A DNA stretch of 38,164 nt from Microcaldota archaeon (GTDB taxonomy: Archaea > Micrarchaeota > Micrarchaeia > Micrarchaeales > CABMGC01), in assembly GCA_028867145.1 (NCBI GenBank), contig JAGWGX010000006.1:1-38164 (forward strand). The letters run 5' to 3'. Of this stretch, positions 7,128 to 15,107 are shown one piece after another. Positions within the stretch are counted from its first letter, which is position 1, and every line of letters begins with the position of its first letter. The notes under the pieces were generated by a model that saw nothing but the letters and a program-made list of their open reading frames with translations, made no database searches and was not told where the DNA came from. The translations under genes were made by a program, and so were the position numbers.

Positions 7128-9413
7128 TTACGGGTGAACCCAGAGGTTGCTTGTTATTACAGACCCGCCGCCACCTCCGCCTCCGCCCCCAGAACCTCCG
7201 GTTCCCGGATTGCTCACCGCTCCGGTGCCGCCTCCGCCTCCGTGAGTTCCCGAACCAGCCGATCCAAACGTTGTGCAGCAATAGCCCCCGGTGTTGCCCC
7301 CGGCCCCAACGCCACCAGAAGATCCGGCACCCACACTCGTGCTTCCAATAGTAAGGGTCGTAGTGTAGCCTACGAAAATAGTGCCTCCGCTACCTCCCGT
7401 GCCACCTCCGCCTCCTCCGCCTCCTGCGCCGATGCAATTGGCGCCCGCATTGCCGCCCGCCAAACCGCTCGTGGCGCTAGAGCCCGAAACGGTCAGCGTG
7501 CCGGAATTTATAAAGTTGGTGCCGTAGAGCTCAACTATTCCACCGCCCGCGCCTCCGGCGCCGCCATTTGATCCTGTGCCCCCGATATAACCGCCGCATT
7601 GTGAGCCGCTGCCGTCGCCGCCCGCGCCTCCGCCTCCTCCTCCGGCGCCAGTGCTTAGCGTGGTGGAGAGGTAGTGGCTTGTTCTAGTGGTAGCAGAGCC
7701 GCCTGCTCCCCCGTTTCCTCCGCTGCGGGCTTGACCGTAAGGAACAGAAGCGCAGCAAGTGCCAGCTGCGCCCGCTGCGCCACCGGCAGGTGCAGTAATA
7801 ACCCCGTTGTTGGTGAAGGTGTTGTCAGCCTCCATATAATAGCCATTCTCATTGATTGTAACCCCGGAATTAACCGTTATCGAGCCCGTGGCAGCCACGC
7901 TGCACGTCAAGGTTACGGAGCTTGAGTAGGTTACATCGCCAACATAGCTTCCGCACGTAGGGCTTGCGGGAATTGTTGTGCTAGTCGAGCTGGTTGAAGT
8001 TGAGGTTGTTGAGGTAGATGAAGTTGAAGTTGTGGAGGTTGAGGTGGTTGAAGTGGTCGAGGTAGATGAAGTTGAAGTTGTGGAGGTTGAGGTGGTTGAA
8101 GTAGTTGAGGTCGATGTGGTAGAGGTCGTGGAGGTTGTAGTTGAGGTGAATGAGCCTGTCTCTGTTATCGGGTTGTTTAGCGTAATCGAAGGGGTAGTCG
8201 AGGCTCCGGTGTAGCTGCCCGAACCGGTTCCCGTCCATCCATTGAACGCGTATCCTGCGCTTGGGGTCTCTCCAAGGGTTGCGCCGCTGCCTGAGTTGTA
8301 CCATCCGCTAACCGGCGTCACGCTTCCGCCGATTCCTGGGGAGGCGGAGGTCGTGAGGTAGTACTGGGTTATGTAGTTCCCGGTGAGCGTGCAGTTTGCA
8401 ACCCCTGAAAGTGTTCCCGACTGCGTTGTTGCGCCGCAGCCTGTCACAAAGCTATAAACGTACTGAGTGTTAGCAGCTCCTGCGACCGTTGTCTGGAAGG
8501 CATATGAGTGTGAGACCCCCTGCCCGTAGCAGAGCGTCTGTGGAAGCACGGTGTATCCGACCCCGTCAAGCAGGAGTATGTTTCCCGTCGCGCCAGAAAT
8601 CGATGGTGCGGAGATGGTGTAGCAAACCGGAGCTGTGAATGCAACCACCACGTTTGCAACAATGTTTGCAAAAGAGGCGGTGACAAACACGTTCCCTGTG
8701 GCGGAGCTTGAGATATACGAGAACGCATTCCCGTTCCCATCAGTTGTTGTGACAAGCGGATTGACGGGAGCACTAATCGAGTTTGAAGTGAAGTTGACCG
8801 TTGCACCGGACACAGGGGTGCCAAGAAGCCTAACGTTTGCAGTAAGTTTGTCAAAGGAAGTTGACAAAGCAACCTGCGAAGAGTTTTGAGCACTTAAGGA
8901 AACAGTGATCGTGGTTGGAGAGAGAAGCTGGGAGGAGTGGGTGCTGAAGGTGCCAGCGAAGTTCTGCCTCTGATTATTTGAACATGATAGAACGTTGCCG
9001 CCAGGGCAGGGGGTATAGCTTAAAATGAACTTCCCTGATGCAAGCGCGCCCTGGGAAAGTGCAGGAGTTATAGTGGCATTGCAGATTATAGCACCGCCAG
9101 GATAGACAAAATTCGGCCTGCATGAGGCGATTATCGGATTGTATCCAGTTAGGTTCACGTTAAGGAGCGGATTTAGTATAGGGAACGGGTTTGTGTTTGT
9201 CAAAAGAAGCGCAATCTTGGAGAGAGTGTTTGAGGAGCCAAGGACTATGTCCTGGCAGTAGGGACCGGAGTAAAAGGAGCATGAGGACTGAGTGATTGTG
9301 GAGGGAGCAAAGACAAAAAGGTAGAGCGAAGCGGTCACAATGGCCGCAATCAGAAATGCCCATCCATAAGTTAGGATGTACTCTGTCGCAGATTGGACCT
9401 TTTTGCCCGCCAT
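7128..9413 (-). CDS. Pilin-like modular surface protein A1 (A-chassis, glycine-rich module type 1)
   Basis: Residue numbers count from the GTG at 9416; the ATG at 9413 is preferred. A class III signal peptide (Q8SATEYILTYGWAFL, then a hydrophobic helix to residue 37) would be cut by a prepilin peptidase before Q8. The chassis follows: a Cys-containing beta domain (45-165), a bacterial Ig-like (Big) domain (about 168-262, ending VNFTSN...VFVTASFANIVANVVVAF), a Cys-rich domain (264-345) and an InlB-type B-repeat (350-423, with GYAFNGWTG). A pure Thr/Ser linker spans 424-481. The last 280 residues begin CGSYVGDVTYSS and become glycine-rich with regular hydrophobic strands (IVELYG, TIFVGY). It is probably extracellular, perhaps part of a filament. 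Confidence 0.85.
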   Translation of the reverse strand: MAGKKVQSATEYILTYGWAFLIAAIVTASLYLFVFAPSTITQSSCSFYSGPYCQDIVLGSSNTLSKIALLLTNTNPFPILNPLLNVNLTGYNPIIASCRPNFVYPGGAIICNATITPALSQGALASGKFILSYTPCPGGNVLSCSNNQRQNFAGTFSTHSSQLLSPTTITVSLSAQNSSQVALSTSFDKLTANVRLLGTPVSGATVNFTSNSISAPVNPLVTTTDGNGNAFSYISSSATGNVFVTASFANIVANVVVAFTAPVCYTISAPSISGATGNILLLDGVGYTVLPQTLCYGQGVSHSYAFQTTVAGAANTQYVYSFVTGCGATTQSGTLSGVANCTLTGNYITQYYLTTSASPGIGGSVTPVSGWYNSGSGATLGETPSAGYAFNGWTGTGSGSYTGASTTPSITLNNPITETGSFTSTTTSTTSTTSTSTTSTTSTSTTSTSSTSTTSTTSTSTTSTSSTSTTSTSTSSTSTTIPASPTCGSYVGDVTYSSSVTLTCSVAATGSITVNSGVTINENGYYMEADNTFTNNGVITAPAGGAAGAAGTCCASVPYGQARSGGNGGAGGSATTRTSHYLSTTLSTGAGGGGGGAGGDGSGSQCGGYIGGTGSNGGAGGAGGGIVELYGTNFINSGTLTVSGSSATSGLAGGNAGANCIGAGGGGGGGGTGGSGGTIFVGYTTTLTIGSTSVGAGSSGGVGAGGNTGGYCCTTFGSAGSGTHGGGGGTGAVSNPGTGGSGGGGGGGGGSVITSNLWVHP
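7974..8147 (-). repeat. Thr/Ser linker repeat of surface protein A1
   Basis: This low-complexity stretch encodes 58 residues of TTS/TST units. On the plus strand it appears as GTTGAGGTGGTAGAA-like repeats. It separates chassis from module, probably as an extended and perhaps glycosylated stalk. It is the longest of the linkers in the window. Confidence 0.9.
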
Positions 9414-9439
9414 CACATCGTGATTACTTGCAATAATAT

Positions 9440-9449
9440 GCTTAAATTA
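9440..9449 (-). promoter_or_regulatory. TATA box of surface protein A1
   Basis: The minus strand reads TAATTTAAGC, centred about 28 bp before the GTG/ATG starts at 9416 and 9413. The same spacing recurs at the other A-type genes and implies leaderless transcripts. Confidence 0.55.
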
Positions 9450-9512
9450 CTTTCTGAATGCAGACAAGCTAGTGCAATATCAAAAATAGGATAACACCCC
9501 TATAATTTGGGG

Positions 9513-9525
9513 CAAAAACAAAAAA
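9513..9525 (-). terminator. Poly-T terminator of tfb
   Basis: The minus strand reads CTTTTTTGTTTTT starting 14 nt past the tfb stop codon, as expected for archaeal intrinsic termination. A CCCC/GGGG inverted repeat lies just beyond it (9497-9512). Confidence 0.55.
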
Positions 9526-9538
9526 GTAGAGGCCAACC

Positions 9539-10678
9539 TTAGAGGTTGACATCTATGTTTAGCTCCTGCTTGAGTTCGCGGTACCTGTTTCGAATCGTGA
9601 CCTCTGTCACTCCCGCAACATCCGCAACCTCCTTCTGGGTCCTTCTCTCGCCAACTAGCGCGCCTGCAATGTAGACCGCAGCCGCAGACACTCCTGTCGG
9701 GGATCTTCCGCTGACAAGTCCCTTCTTCATTGCCTGCTTGAGCAGGGCGACAGCCTTTTCCTGGGCCTCGCCGCTAAGCTTTAGCGCAGCGACGTACCTT
9801 GGAACGTAGCTTGATGGATCCGTAAGCGGAATCTTGAGGTTTAGCTCGTGGGAGACTACCCTATATGCCCTTCCGATCTCCTTCTTTGGAACTCCGGAAA
9901 TCTGCGCAATCTCGTCAAGCGTTCTCGGCATTCCCGCATTCCTGCAGGTCGCGTAGAGCGCCGCATTGACGACTGTCTCTATTGGACGACCCCTAATTAG
10001 GTTGTTCTTGACGCACTGCCTGTAGAGAAGCGCCGCGCTTTCCCTTATGTTGTCTGGGAGTCCCAGATAGGATGCAACTCTGTTGAGCTCTGGAAGCGCA
10101 ATCAGGTAGTTTCGCTCGCTAGATGATGCGATGCTCGCCCTCTTGTGCCACTTTCGCATCCTGTATAGCTGAGCCTGCCTCTTTGACGGCAGCCTTGCTC
10201 CACGGATGTCCCTGTTATACATATCAATCTCTGTGACAAGTCCCTTGTTTGGCTTCATGTACTTTATCGGAGCCCCAGTCCTTGCCCTCGAGTTTCTCTG
10301 GTCGGCGTCGAATGCTCTCCACTCCGGCCCTGTGTCTGTTACGTTGTCTTCGATCACAAGTCCGCATGAATTGCAGACCAGCTCCCCCTTCTCGGAGTCA
10401 TAGATCACATCAGAGCTTCCGCAGCTAGGGCACCTTGAGGTCTTTCCCGCGACCTTCGAGCCGTGTCCCTCTCTCACCAGCTTAACCTCTTGCTGAACTG
10501 AGGCGTCAAGCTCGTCTTGGGGCGCAAATGGAAGGTTTGAGTTCTGTGACTTTATCGCCTCCACCATCATAGAGGATGCTGATGCAGCCTTCGGTTTGGT
10601 GATGGGCGCCGCCTTTGACTTTGCGGGTGCCTTCTTTGAAGCAGCCTTTGATTTAGGTTTGTCTTTTTTCGTTGCCAT
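9539..10678 (-). CDS. tfb: Transcription initiation factor TFB
   Basis: TFB bridges TBP on the TATA box to RNA polymerase and sets the start site. Numbers count from an in-frame GTG at 10687; the ATG at 10678 (residue 4) is preferred. A zinc ribbon carries C86, C89, C105 and C108. The B-reader/linker follows (PEWRAFDADQRNSRARTG, about 121-139). Two cyclin repeats then span about 180-280 and 285-380, the last containing the helix-turn-helix (RTQKEVADVAGVTEVTIRNRY) that reads the BRE. Unusually, about 80 residues precede the zinc ribbon, starting with a Lys/Ala/Pro-rich tract. In most archaeal TFBs the ribbon starts close to the N-terminus. A TATA-like TTTAAA lies at 10737-10743. Confidence 0.96.
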   Translation of the reverse strand: MATKKDKPKSKAASKKAPAKSKAAPITKPKAASASSMMVEAIKSQNSNLPFAPQDELDASVQQEVKLVREGHGSKVAGKTSRCPSCGSSDVIYDSEKGELVCNSCGLVIEDNVTDTGPEWRAFDADQRNSRARTGAPIKYMKPNKGLVTEIDMYNRDIRGARLPSKRQAQLYRMRKWHKRASIASSSERNYLIALPELNRVASYLGLPDNIRESAALLYRQCVKNNLIRGRPIETVVNAALYATCRNAGMPRTLDEIAQISGVPKKEIGRAYRVVSHELNLKIPLTDPSSYVPRYVAALKLSGEAQEKAVALLKQAMKKGLVSGRSPTGVSAAAVYIAGALVGERRTQKEVADVAGVTEVTIRNRYRELKQELNIDVNL

Positions 10679-10827
10679 GTGAACCACTTGAATATGAGTC
10701 TTGAAGGTTTCTTTCGTCGATGACTTAGAGTTAACCTTTTAAATATTACTAAAATGAGTAATGTAATAATGAAGAATTAGATATATAAACCTTTCGGTAA
10801 GAAAATCGCCAAAACGCAAAAATAGGC

Positions 10828-11028
10828 CTAATTTCTCTTAATTTTAAGTTCTTTTTTTGAGCTATCTTGACTCTCAGTTTTTATGCTAAATACCTTGCTG
10901 GGCTTCTCGATTGGCATTATCTCTCTTTCCGACCATTTTGGTATAGGACGCCTTTCCTGGACATAATCGTAAGCTGCACCGTAAGCATCCGTAAACTCAT
11001 TTTTTGCGCGCTCTTTAACTTCCAACAT
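10828..11028 (-). CDS. Hypothetical small protein, 66 aa
   Basis: This is a charged, soluble-looking protein with a helical start (MLEVKERAKNEFTDAYGAAYDYVQERR) and a Lys/Ser-rich tail. No family is recognised. The frame stays open upstream to 11172, but a strong TATA box (CTATAAATAG, 11057-11066) predicts transcription beginning near 11034, so the ATG at 11028 is the likely leaderless start. It diverges from valS, the two start codons being 123 bp apart. It could be a real short gene; the promoter is the main support. Confidence 0.55.
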   Translation of the reverse strand: MLEVKERAKNEFTDAYGAAYDYVQERRPIPKWSEREIMPIEKPSKVFSIKTESQDSSKKELKIKRN

Positions 11029-11056
11029 TTTAATCCGAGCTATTAGGAATTTTATA

Positions 11057-11066
11057 CTATTTATAG
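11057..11066 (-). promoter_or_regulatory. TATA box of the 66-aa hypothetical gene
   Basis: The minus strand reads CTATAAATAG, centred about 33 bp before the ATG at 11028. A second AT-rich box (AGTATAAAAT) lies about 10 bp closer. Confidence 0.5.
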
Positions 11067-11150
11067 CCAGCCTATTGTTCCGTTTGTCAAAAAGGGATAA
11101 TAATATATTTAACCAACTGTAAATAGCAGATACGTTTCTTAGTGAAGTAG

Positions 11151-13532
11151 ATGGAAAGCCGTTACGATCCAAACATTGTTGAGGGAAAGATAAGGAAGTT
11201 CTGGGAGGAGAACCAGATATACAAGTTTGAGATAGAGGGCAAGAAAGAGATCTTTTCTATTGACACTCCGCCCCCAACGGTATCTGGGGAGCTTCACCTT
11301 GGCCACGCCTTTTCCTACTCACAGGCGGAGTTCATAGCAAGATACAAGAGAATGCGGGGATACAGCGTCTTCTACCCGTTCGGGCTCGACAACAACGGGC
11401 TTCCGACCGAGATGCTAATCGAGAAGAAGTTTGACACGACCGCTGAGAAGCTTGGAAGGGAGAAGTTTGTCGAGCTTGTCAGGAGGGAGATTGCGGTATA
11501 TAATGAGAGATACATCGAGCTTTGGAAGAAGATGGGGGTCTCGGTTGATTGGTCGCTTTTATATCAAACAATAAGTCCGGATGTCCAGAAAATTTCTCAG
11601 AAGTCCTTCCTTGAATTAAACAAGATGGGAAGGGCGTACAGGAAGGAGGCTCCGGCGCTCTTTTGCCCAAAGGACAGGACCACCGTCTCGCAGATGGAGC
11701 TCAAGGACAAGATGCTAAAAAGCAAGATAATTTACCTGAAATTTTCGGACGATGTCACAATTGCGACAACAAGACCAGAGCTGCTTCCCGCATGTGTCGC
11801 AATCTTTGTTGGGCTTGACGACCCAAAGCATAAGCACCTTGTGGGAAAAGAGATAGCAGTTCCAATCTTTGGGAACAAGGTAAAGGTAATTGCGGACAGG
11901 AGGGTCGACCCTGAATTTGGAACCGGAGTGGTGATGTGCTGCACCTTTGGGGACCAGACAGACATTGAGTGGTACAAGCAGTACAACCTTGAGCTAAAGA
12001 TGATAATTGATGAGAAGGGGCGAATGGATCATCCCTACTATAACGGAATAAAGATCAAAGAGGCAAGGGAGAAGATAATCAAGGACCTAAGCGAAAAGGG
12101 CTTCCTTGTGAGCGAGGAGGAGATTGAGCATAATGTGAACGTCCACGACAGGTGTGGAACGGAAATTGAGTTCATAGTAAAGAAGCAGTGGTACATAAGG
12201 TACCTGGACTTAAAGCCAAAGTTCCTTGAACTCGGATCAGAGGTGAAGTGGCATCCATCGCACATGAAAGTGAGATACGACAATTGGGTGAATGCGCTTG
12301 CATGGGACTGGAGCATTTCAAGGCAGAGGTTCTTTGGGGTCTTCTTCCCGATGTGGTACTGCAAGAAGTGCGATGAGCCTCACTTCGCGGAGGAAAAAGA
12401 CCTTCCGATAAATCCATTCATCGACAAGCCAAAGGGAAAGTGCACCAAGTGCGAATCTGAGGAGTTTGAACCGGAGACTGACGTAATGGACACTTGGGCA
12501 ACCTCATCTCTAACGCCCTTGATAAACGCAAGATGGGGAATTGATGACAAGTACAAGAAGATACTTCCGATGAGCCTGAGAGCACAGGCACACGACATAA
12601 TCTCATTTTGGGCATTCAACACGATAGTCAAATCGTATTTCCACATGGGGACAATTCCGTGGAGGGAGATAATAATCTCGGGACATGGGCTTGACTCAAA
12701 GGGGCAGCCGATGCACAAGAGCGCCGGAAATGTGGTGAGCCCTGAGCAGTACCTTCCAAAGTACGGGGCGGATCCGATAAGGTACTGGGCAAGCTCTTCG
12801 GTTTTGGGAGAGGACAACTCTTTCCAGGAAAAAGAGGTGATAACAGGCTCAAGGCTCATCAACAAGCTCTGGAACGTGACAAGGTTTGTGGAGATGACAT
12901 CGCAGGAGTTTGAGAGATCCCAAAGCCCAAGCCTTCTGGATAAGTGGATTCTGCACAGGCTTGAGGAGACGGTGACCAAGGCAACCGAAGAGTTTGACAA
13001 CTACGACTATTTCAAGGCGAGAAGCACGATAGAGGCGCTCTTCTGGGAGTTCTCAAACGACTACATGGAGTTTGTGAAGGACAGGGTGTATGCGAAGGAC
13101 AAGAAGGTTGCATATGTGCTGAACATAGTCCTGGTCGATCTTGTCAAGATGTTTGCGCCATTCATACCGTTTGTCACAGAGGAAATCTACCAGAGCGTTC
13201 TGCTCTCAGGCGGCACAATTGAAAGGCTCGGCTGGGAAAAGGCAAAGTCGATACACCTTGAGAGCTGGCCAAAGTCTCATGGCAAAAAGGAGAAGGAGAT
13301 CGAGGATGCGCTGCTTCTCGTGAGGATAATATTATTTGTGAGAAAGTGGAAGCACGACAACAGGCTTGCGCTTAACTCAGAAATTGGCGAGGTAGTACTT
13401 TCAAAGGAGATTGAAAAGAGGCTGGGGCGCTATGTTGATGAGCTAAAGAGCGCGATGAAGATAAAGGAGGTAAAGTTCGGAGAGGGGGAGCTTGAGCTTG
13501 AGGAGGGCGTGAGGCTTTCCATCAAGGCGTGA
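11151..13532 (+). CDS. valS: Valyl-tRNA synthetase
   Basis: This class I synthetase charges tRNA-Val and edits misactivated threonine. HLGH (the HIGH motif) is at residues 49-52 in TPPPTVSGELHLGH. The CP1 editing domain (about 170-350) contains IATTRPELLPACVAIFVGLDDP. A four-cysteine zinc-like site (YCKKC ... GKCTKC) lies near 405-430. The KMSKS counterpart is HKSAGN at about residue 522. The helical anticodon-binding domain follows. At 793 residues it is somewhat shorter than bacterial ValRS because the C-terminal coiled coil is reduced, as is common in archaea. A TATA-like ATATATTTAACC lies about 45 bp before the ATG. Confidence 0.96.
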   Translation: MESRYDPNIVEGKIRKFWEENQIYKFEIEGKKEIFSIDTPPPTVSGELHLGHAFSYSQAEFIARYKRMRGYSVFYPFGLDNNGLPTEMLIEKKFDTTAEKLGREKFVELVRREIAVYNERYIELWKKMGVSVDWSLLYQTISPDVQKISQKSFLELNKMGRAYRKEAPALFCPKDRTTVSQMELKDKMLKSKIIYLKFSDDVTIATTRPELLPACVAIFVGLDDPKHKHLVGKEIAVPIFGNKVKVIADRRVDPEFGTGVVMCCTFGDQTDIEWYKQYNLELKMIIDEKGRMDHPYYNGIKIKEAREKIIKDLSEKGFLVSEEEIEHNVNVHDRCGTEIEFIVKKQWYIRYLDLKPKFLELGSEVKWHPSHMKVRYDNWVNALAWDWSISRQRFFGVFFPMWYCKKCDEPHFAEEKDLPINPFIDKPKGKCTKCESEEFEPETDVMDTWATSSLTPLINARWGIDDKYKKILPMSLRAQAHDIISFWAFNTIVKSYFHMGTIPWREIIISGHGLDSKGQPMHKSAGNVVSPEQYLPKYGADPIRYWASSSVLGEDNSFQEKEVITGSRLINKLWNVTRFVEMTSQEFERSQSPSLLDKWILHRLEETVTKATEEFDNYDYFKARSTIEALFWEFSNDYMEFVKDRVYAKDKKVAYVLNIVLVDLVKMFAPFIPFVTEEIYQSVLLSGGTIERLGWEKAKSIHLESWPKSHGKKEKEIEDALLLVRIILFVRKWKHDNRLALNSEIGEVVLSKEIEKRLGRYVDELKSAMKIKEVKFGEGELELEEGVRLSIKA

Positions 13533-13579
13533 GCTTTAAGGAAAATACTTATAAATGTTCTTGGTGAATACATATCCAT

Positions 13580-13622
13580 AGATAGGATTGAGTTTAAGGT
13601 AAAATTTATTTCTGTCCTATCT
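13580..13622. promoter_or_regulatory. Inverted repeat in the rps15 upstream region
   Basis: AGATAGGA (13580-13587) and TCCTATCT (13615-13622) are perfect complements separated by 27 nt. A TATA box (CTTATAAATG, 13550-13559) predicts a transcript starting near 13582, so the repeat could form a hairpin at the 5' end of a leader of about 75 nt. A second AT-rich box (AAAATTTATT) sits inside the loop, so an operator reading is also possible. Confidence 0.35.
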
Positions 13623-13658
13623 TGAAATTTAATGACTTAGACGAACTTATGTGATATC

Positions 13659-14126
13659 ATGGCGCGAATGCACACCGGCGGACACGGAAAGGCAAAGTCA
13701 AGGAAGCCTGAGGTGGAGCTGGGCGTGATGCCAGAGGATGTCACAATCACAAAGGCGCAGATCGAGGACGTAATTGTCGACTACGCAAAGCAGAACATGC
13801 ACCAGGCGCAAATAGGGCAGGCGCTAAAGGAGAAGCACGGTATAAAATATATTAAGCAAATTTTCGGCAAGAGGCTTGGGGAGATACTGGGGGAGAAGAA
13901 GGTTGCAAACGCATACCCTCAGGACTTTTTGGACCTGATCAAGAAGGCGGTGGTGATGAGAAGCCACCTTGCAAAGAACCACAGGGACGTTTACGGCGCA
14001 ACCAGGCTAAAGAGGGTTGAGTCAAAGATCTGGAGGCTCACAAAGTACTACAAGAGCACCGGAGTTATCCCTCAGGACTGGAAGTACGAGCCGGAGAAGG
14101 CAGCGCTGCTCGTTAAGGGAAGATAA
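13659..14126 (+). CDS. rps15: 30S ribosomal protein uS15
   Basis: This small-subunit protein binds the central domain of 16S rRNA. The 155-residue protein has the archaeal/eukaryotic N-terminal extension (MARMHTGGHGKAKSRKP) followed by the S15 helical fold. The family segments AQIGQALKEKHGI and HLAKNHRDVYGATRLKRVESKIWRL-like region (about 105-130) are clear. The ATG at 13659 is followed closely by rps3ae (2-nt gap), so the two form one ribosomal operon. An inverted repeat upstream may be regulatory. Confidence 0.95.
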   Translation: MARMHTGGHGKAKSRKPEVELGVMPEDVTITKAQIEDVIVDYAKQNMHQAQIGQALKEKHGIKYIKQIFGKRLGEILGEKKVANAYPQDFLDLIKKAVVMRSHLAKNHRDVYGATRLKRVESKIWRLTKYYKSTGVIPQDWKYEPEKAALLVKGR

Positions 14127-14128
14127 TC

Positions 14129-14695
14129 ATGGCAACTACAACCAAGTCAATAGAGAAGTGGAAGACCAAGCAGTGGTTCAATGTCCACACGCCAAAGATC
14201 CTTGGAGAGTCGATTATCGGCGAGATACCGGCGCAGGACGAGAAGGCGGTGCTTGGCAGGATAATCAAGGTCAGCCTTTCGTGGGTCACAAAGAACCCAG
14301 CGCACTCGTTCATGACAATTGGCCTTAGGGTGACGGGCGCAAACGGCGACGCAGCCCAGACAGAGCTTGACAATCTAGAGTTAATCTACAGCTACACCCA
14401 CTCGCTGGTGCGAAGGGGACAGAGCGTGGTCTATACAATCTCAAAGATGGCAGACAAGAACGGAAAGCCGGTTGTCCTAAAGCTCATCGGGATTAGCAGG
14501 TACAAGATCAACACGCCAAAGAAGGCAGGAATAAGGAAGATACTAATTGACTACGCAAAGGAGTACATGGCCGCAAAGTCCACAGAGGAGTTTGTGAAGG
14601 CGGTAATCGACGGCTCATTCCAGATTGAGGCAATCAAGAAGGCAAACTCGATCGCCCCAATTGCAAAGCTTGAAGTAAAGAAGATAGAGCTCTAA
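14129..14695 (+). CDS. rps3ae: 30S ribosomal protein eS1 (S3Ae)
   Basis: This archaeal/eukaryotic small-subunit protein sits near the mRNA exit. The start matches the family (KSIEKWKTKQWFNVHTPK), followed by IGEIPAQDEKAVLGR, then the LRVTGANGDAAQTEL core and the SLVRRGQSVV stretch. The length of 188 is a little shorter than usual (about 200-220 in archaea), mainly at the C-terminus. It lies 2 nt downstream of rps15 with its own ATG and is probably translated from the same mRNA. Confidence 0.93.
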   Translation: MATTTKSIEKWKTKQWFNVHTPKILGESIIGEIPAQDEKAVLGRIIKVSLSWVTKNPAHSFMTIGLRVTGANGDAAQTELDNLELIYSYTHSLVRRGQSVVYTISKMADKNGKPVVLKLIGISRYKINTPKKAGIRKILIDYAKEYMAAKSTEEFVKAVIDGSFQIEAIKKANSIAPIAKLEVKKIEL

Positions 14696-14727
14696 CCCTA
14701 AAAGGAAGATAGGTATTTAGCATTTTA

Positions 14728-14757
14728 ACCACCTAGTATAACTCAGTTATAAGTGGT
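14728..14757. promoter_or_regulatory. Palindromic operator over the suf-operon promoter
   Basis: The core TATAACT-c-AGTTATA (14737-14751) is a perfect 7+1+7 palindrome. It is extended by ACCAC on the left and GTGGT on the right with a small offset. It overlaps the likely TATA box (CTAGTATAAC, centred about 24 bp before the ATG at 14761). A dimeric repressor binding here would block TBP; the adjacent HTH protein is the obvious candidate. Confidence 0.55.
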
Positions 14758-14760
14758 GTA

Positions 14761-15096
14761 ATGTCATCGGTCTACGAAACTGCTGCGAACGAGACAATTC
14801 CAGCCGTGCGCTCATACATGGCGAAGGAGCTGGTGAACACCCACAACCTGAGCGAGGAGAAGGTCGGGGAGCTGCTTGACGTTGCGCAGGCGGCAATTAG
14901 CAAGTACGTAAACGGCAAGTCCTCAGAAAAAGTCAAGGCGGTTGAAAAGAATCTTGATAAAAAACTAATTGACAAATATGTTGAGAAAATCGCTCAGGGA
15001 GACAAAAGGTATGTTAGCGCGTGCATCTGCACAGTTTGCAGGACAATAAGCAAGTGCGAATGCGCATTTTCGAAGGCAAAGACGGTTAAGATTTAG
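14761..15096 (+). CDS. HTH transcription regulator with a cysteine cluster, probable suf-operon regulator
   Basis: This 111-residue protein has a helix-turn-helix in residues 26-52 ([22 protein letters not shown]). The C-terminal tail carries five cysteines at 88, 90, 93, 99 and 101 (CICTVC...CEC). The layout resembles the archaeal family of short HTH proteins with a C-terminal Cys motif (COG2522-like, from memory). The cysteines could bind an Fe-S cluster or metal. The gene starts the suf operon, 11 nt before sufB, with a palindrome over its promoter. I infer an Fe-S- or redox-responsive autorepressor analogous in role, not homology, to IscR and SufR. Confidence 0.75.
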   Translation: MSSVYETAANETIPAVRSYMAKELVNTHNLSEEKVGELLDVAQAAISKYVNGKSSEKVKAVEKNLDKKLIDKYVEKIAQGDKRYVSACICTVCRTISKCECAFSKAKTVKI

Positions 15097-15107
15097 CTTG
15101 TGGTAGA

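Noticed and set aside
7104-7571. Long plus-strand Ala/Ser/Arg-rich frame opposite the glycine-rich end of A1
   Set aside because: Glycine codons read antisense give Ala/Pro/Ser frames without stops. The composition is explained by the minus-strand gene.
7978-8214. Open frame on the plus strand encoding a Val/Glu repeat (VEVVEVDEVE...)
   Set aside because: It is the antisense reading of the Thr/Ser linker of A1. Repetitive codons keep several frames open; there is no start signal and the minus strand has a clear gene.
12380-13000. Long minus-strand frame opposite valS
   Set aside because: It is an antisense shadow of a strongly conserved synthetase gene with no promoter or homology.
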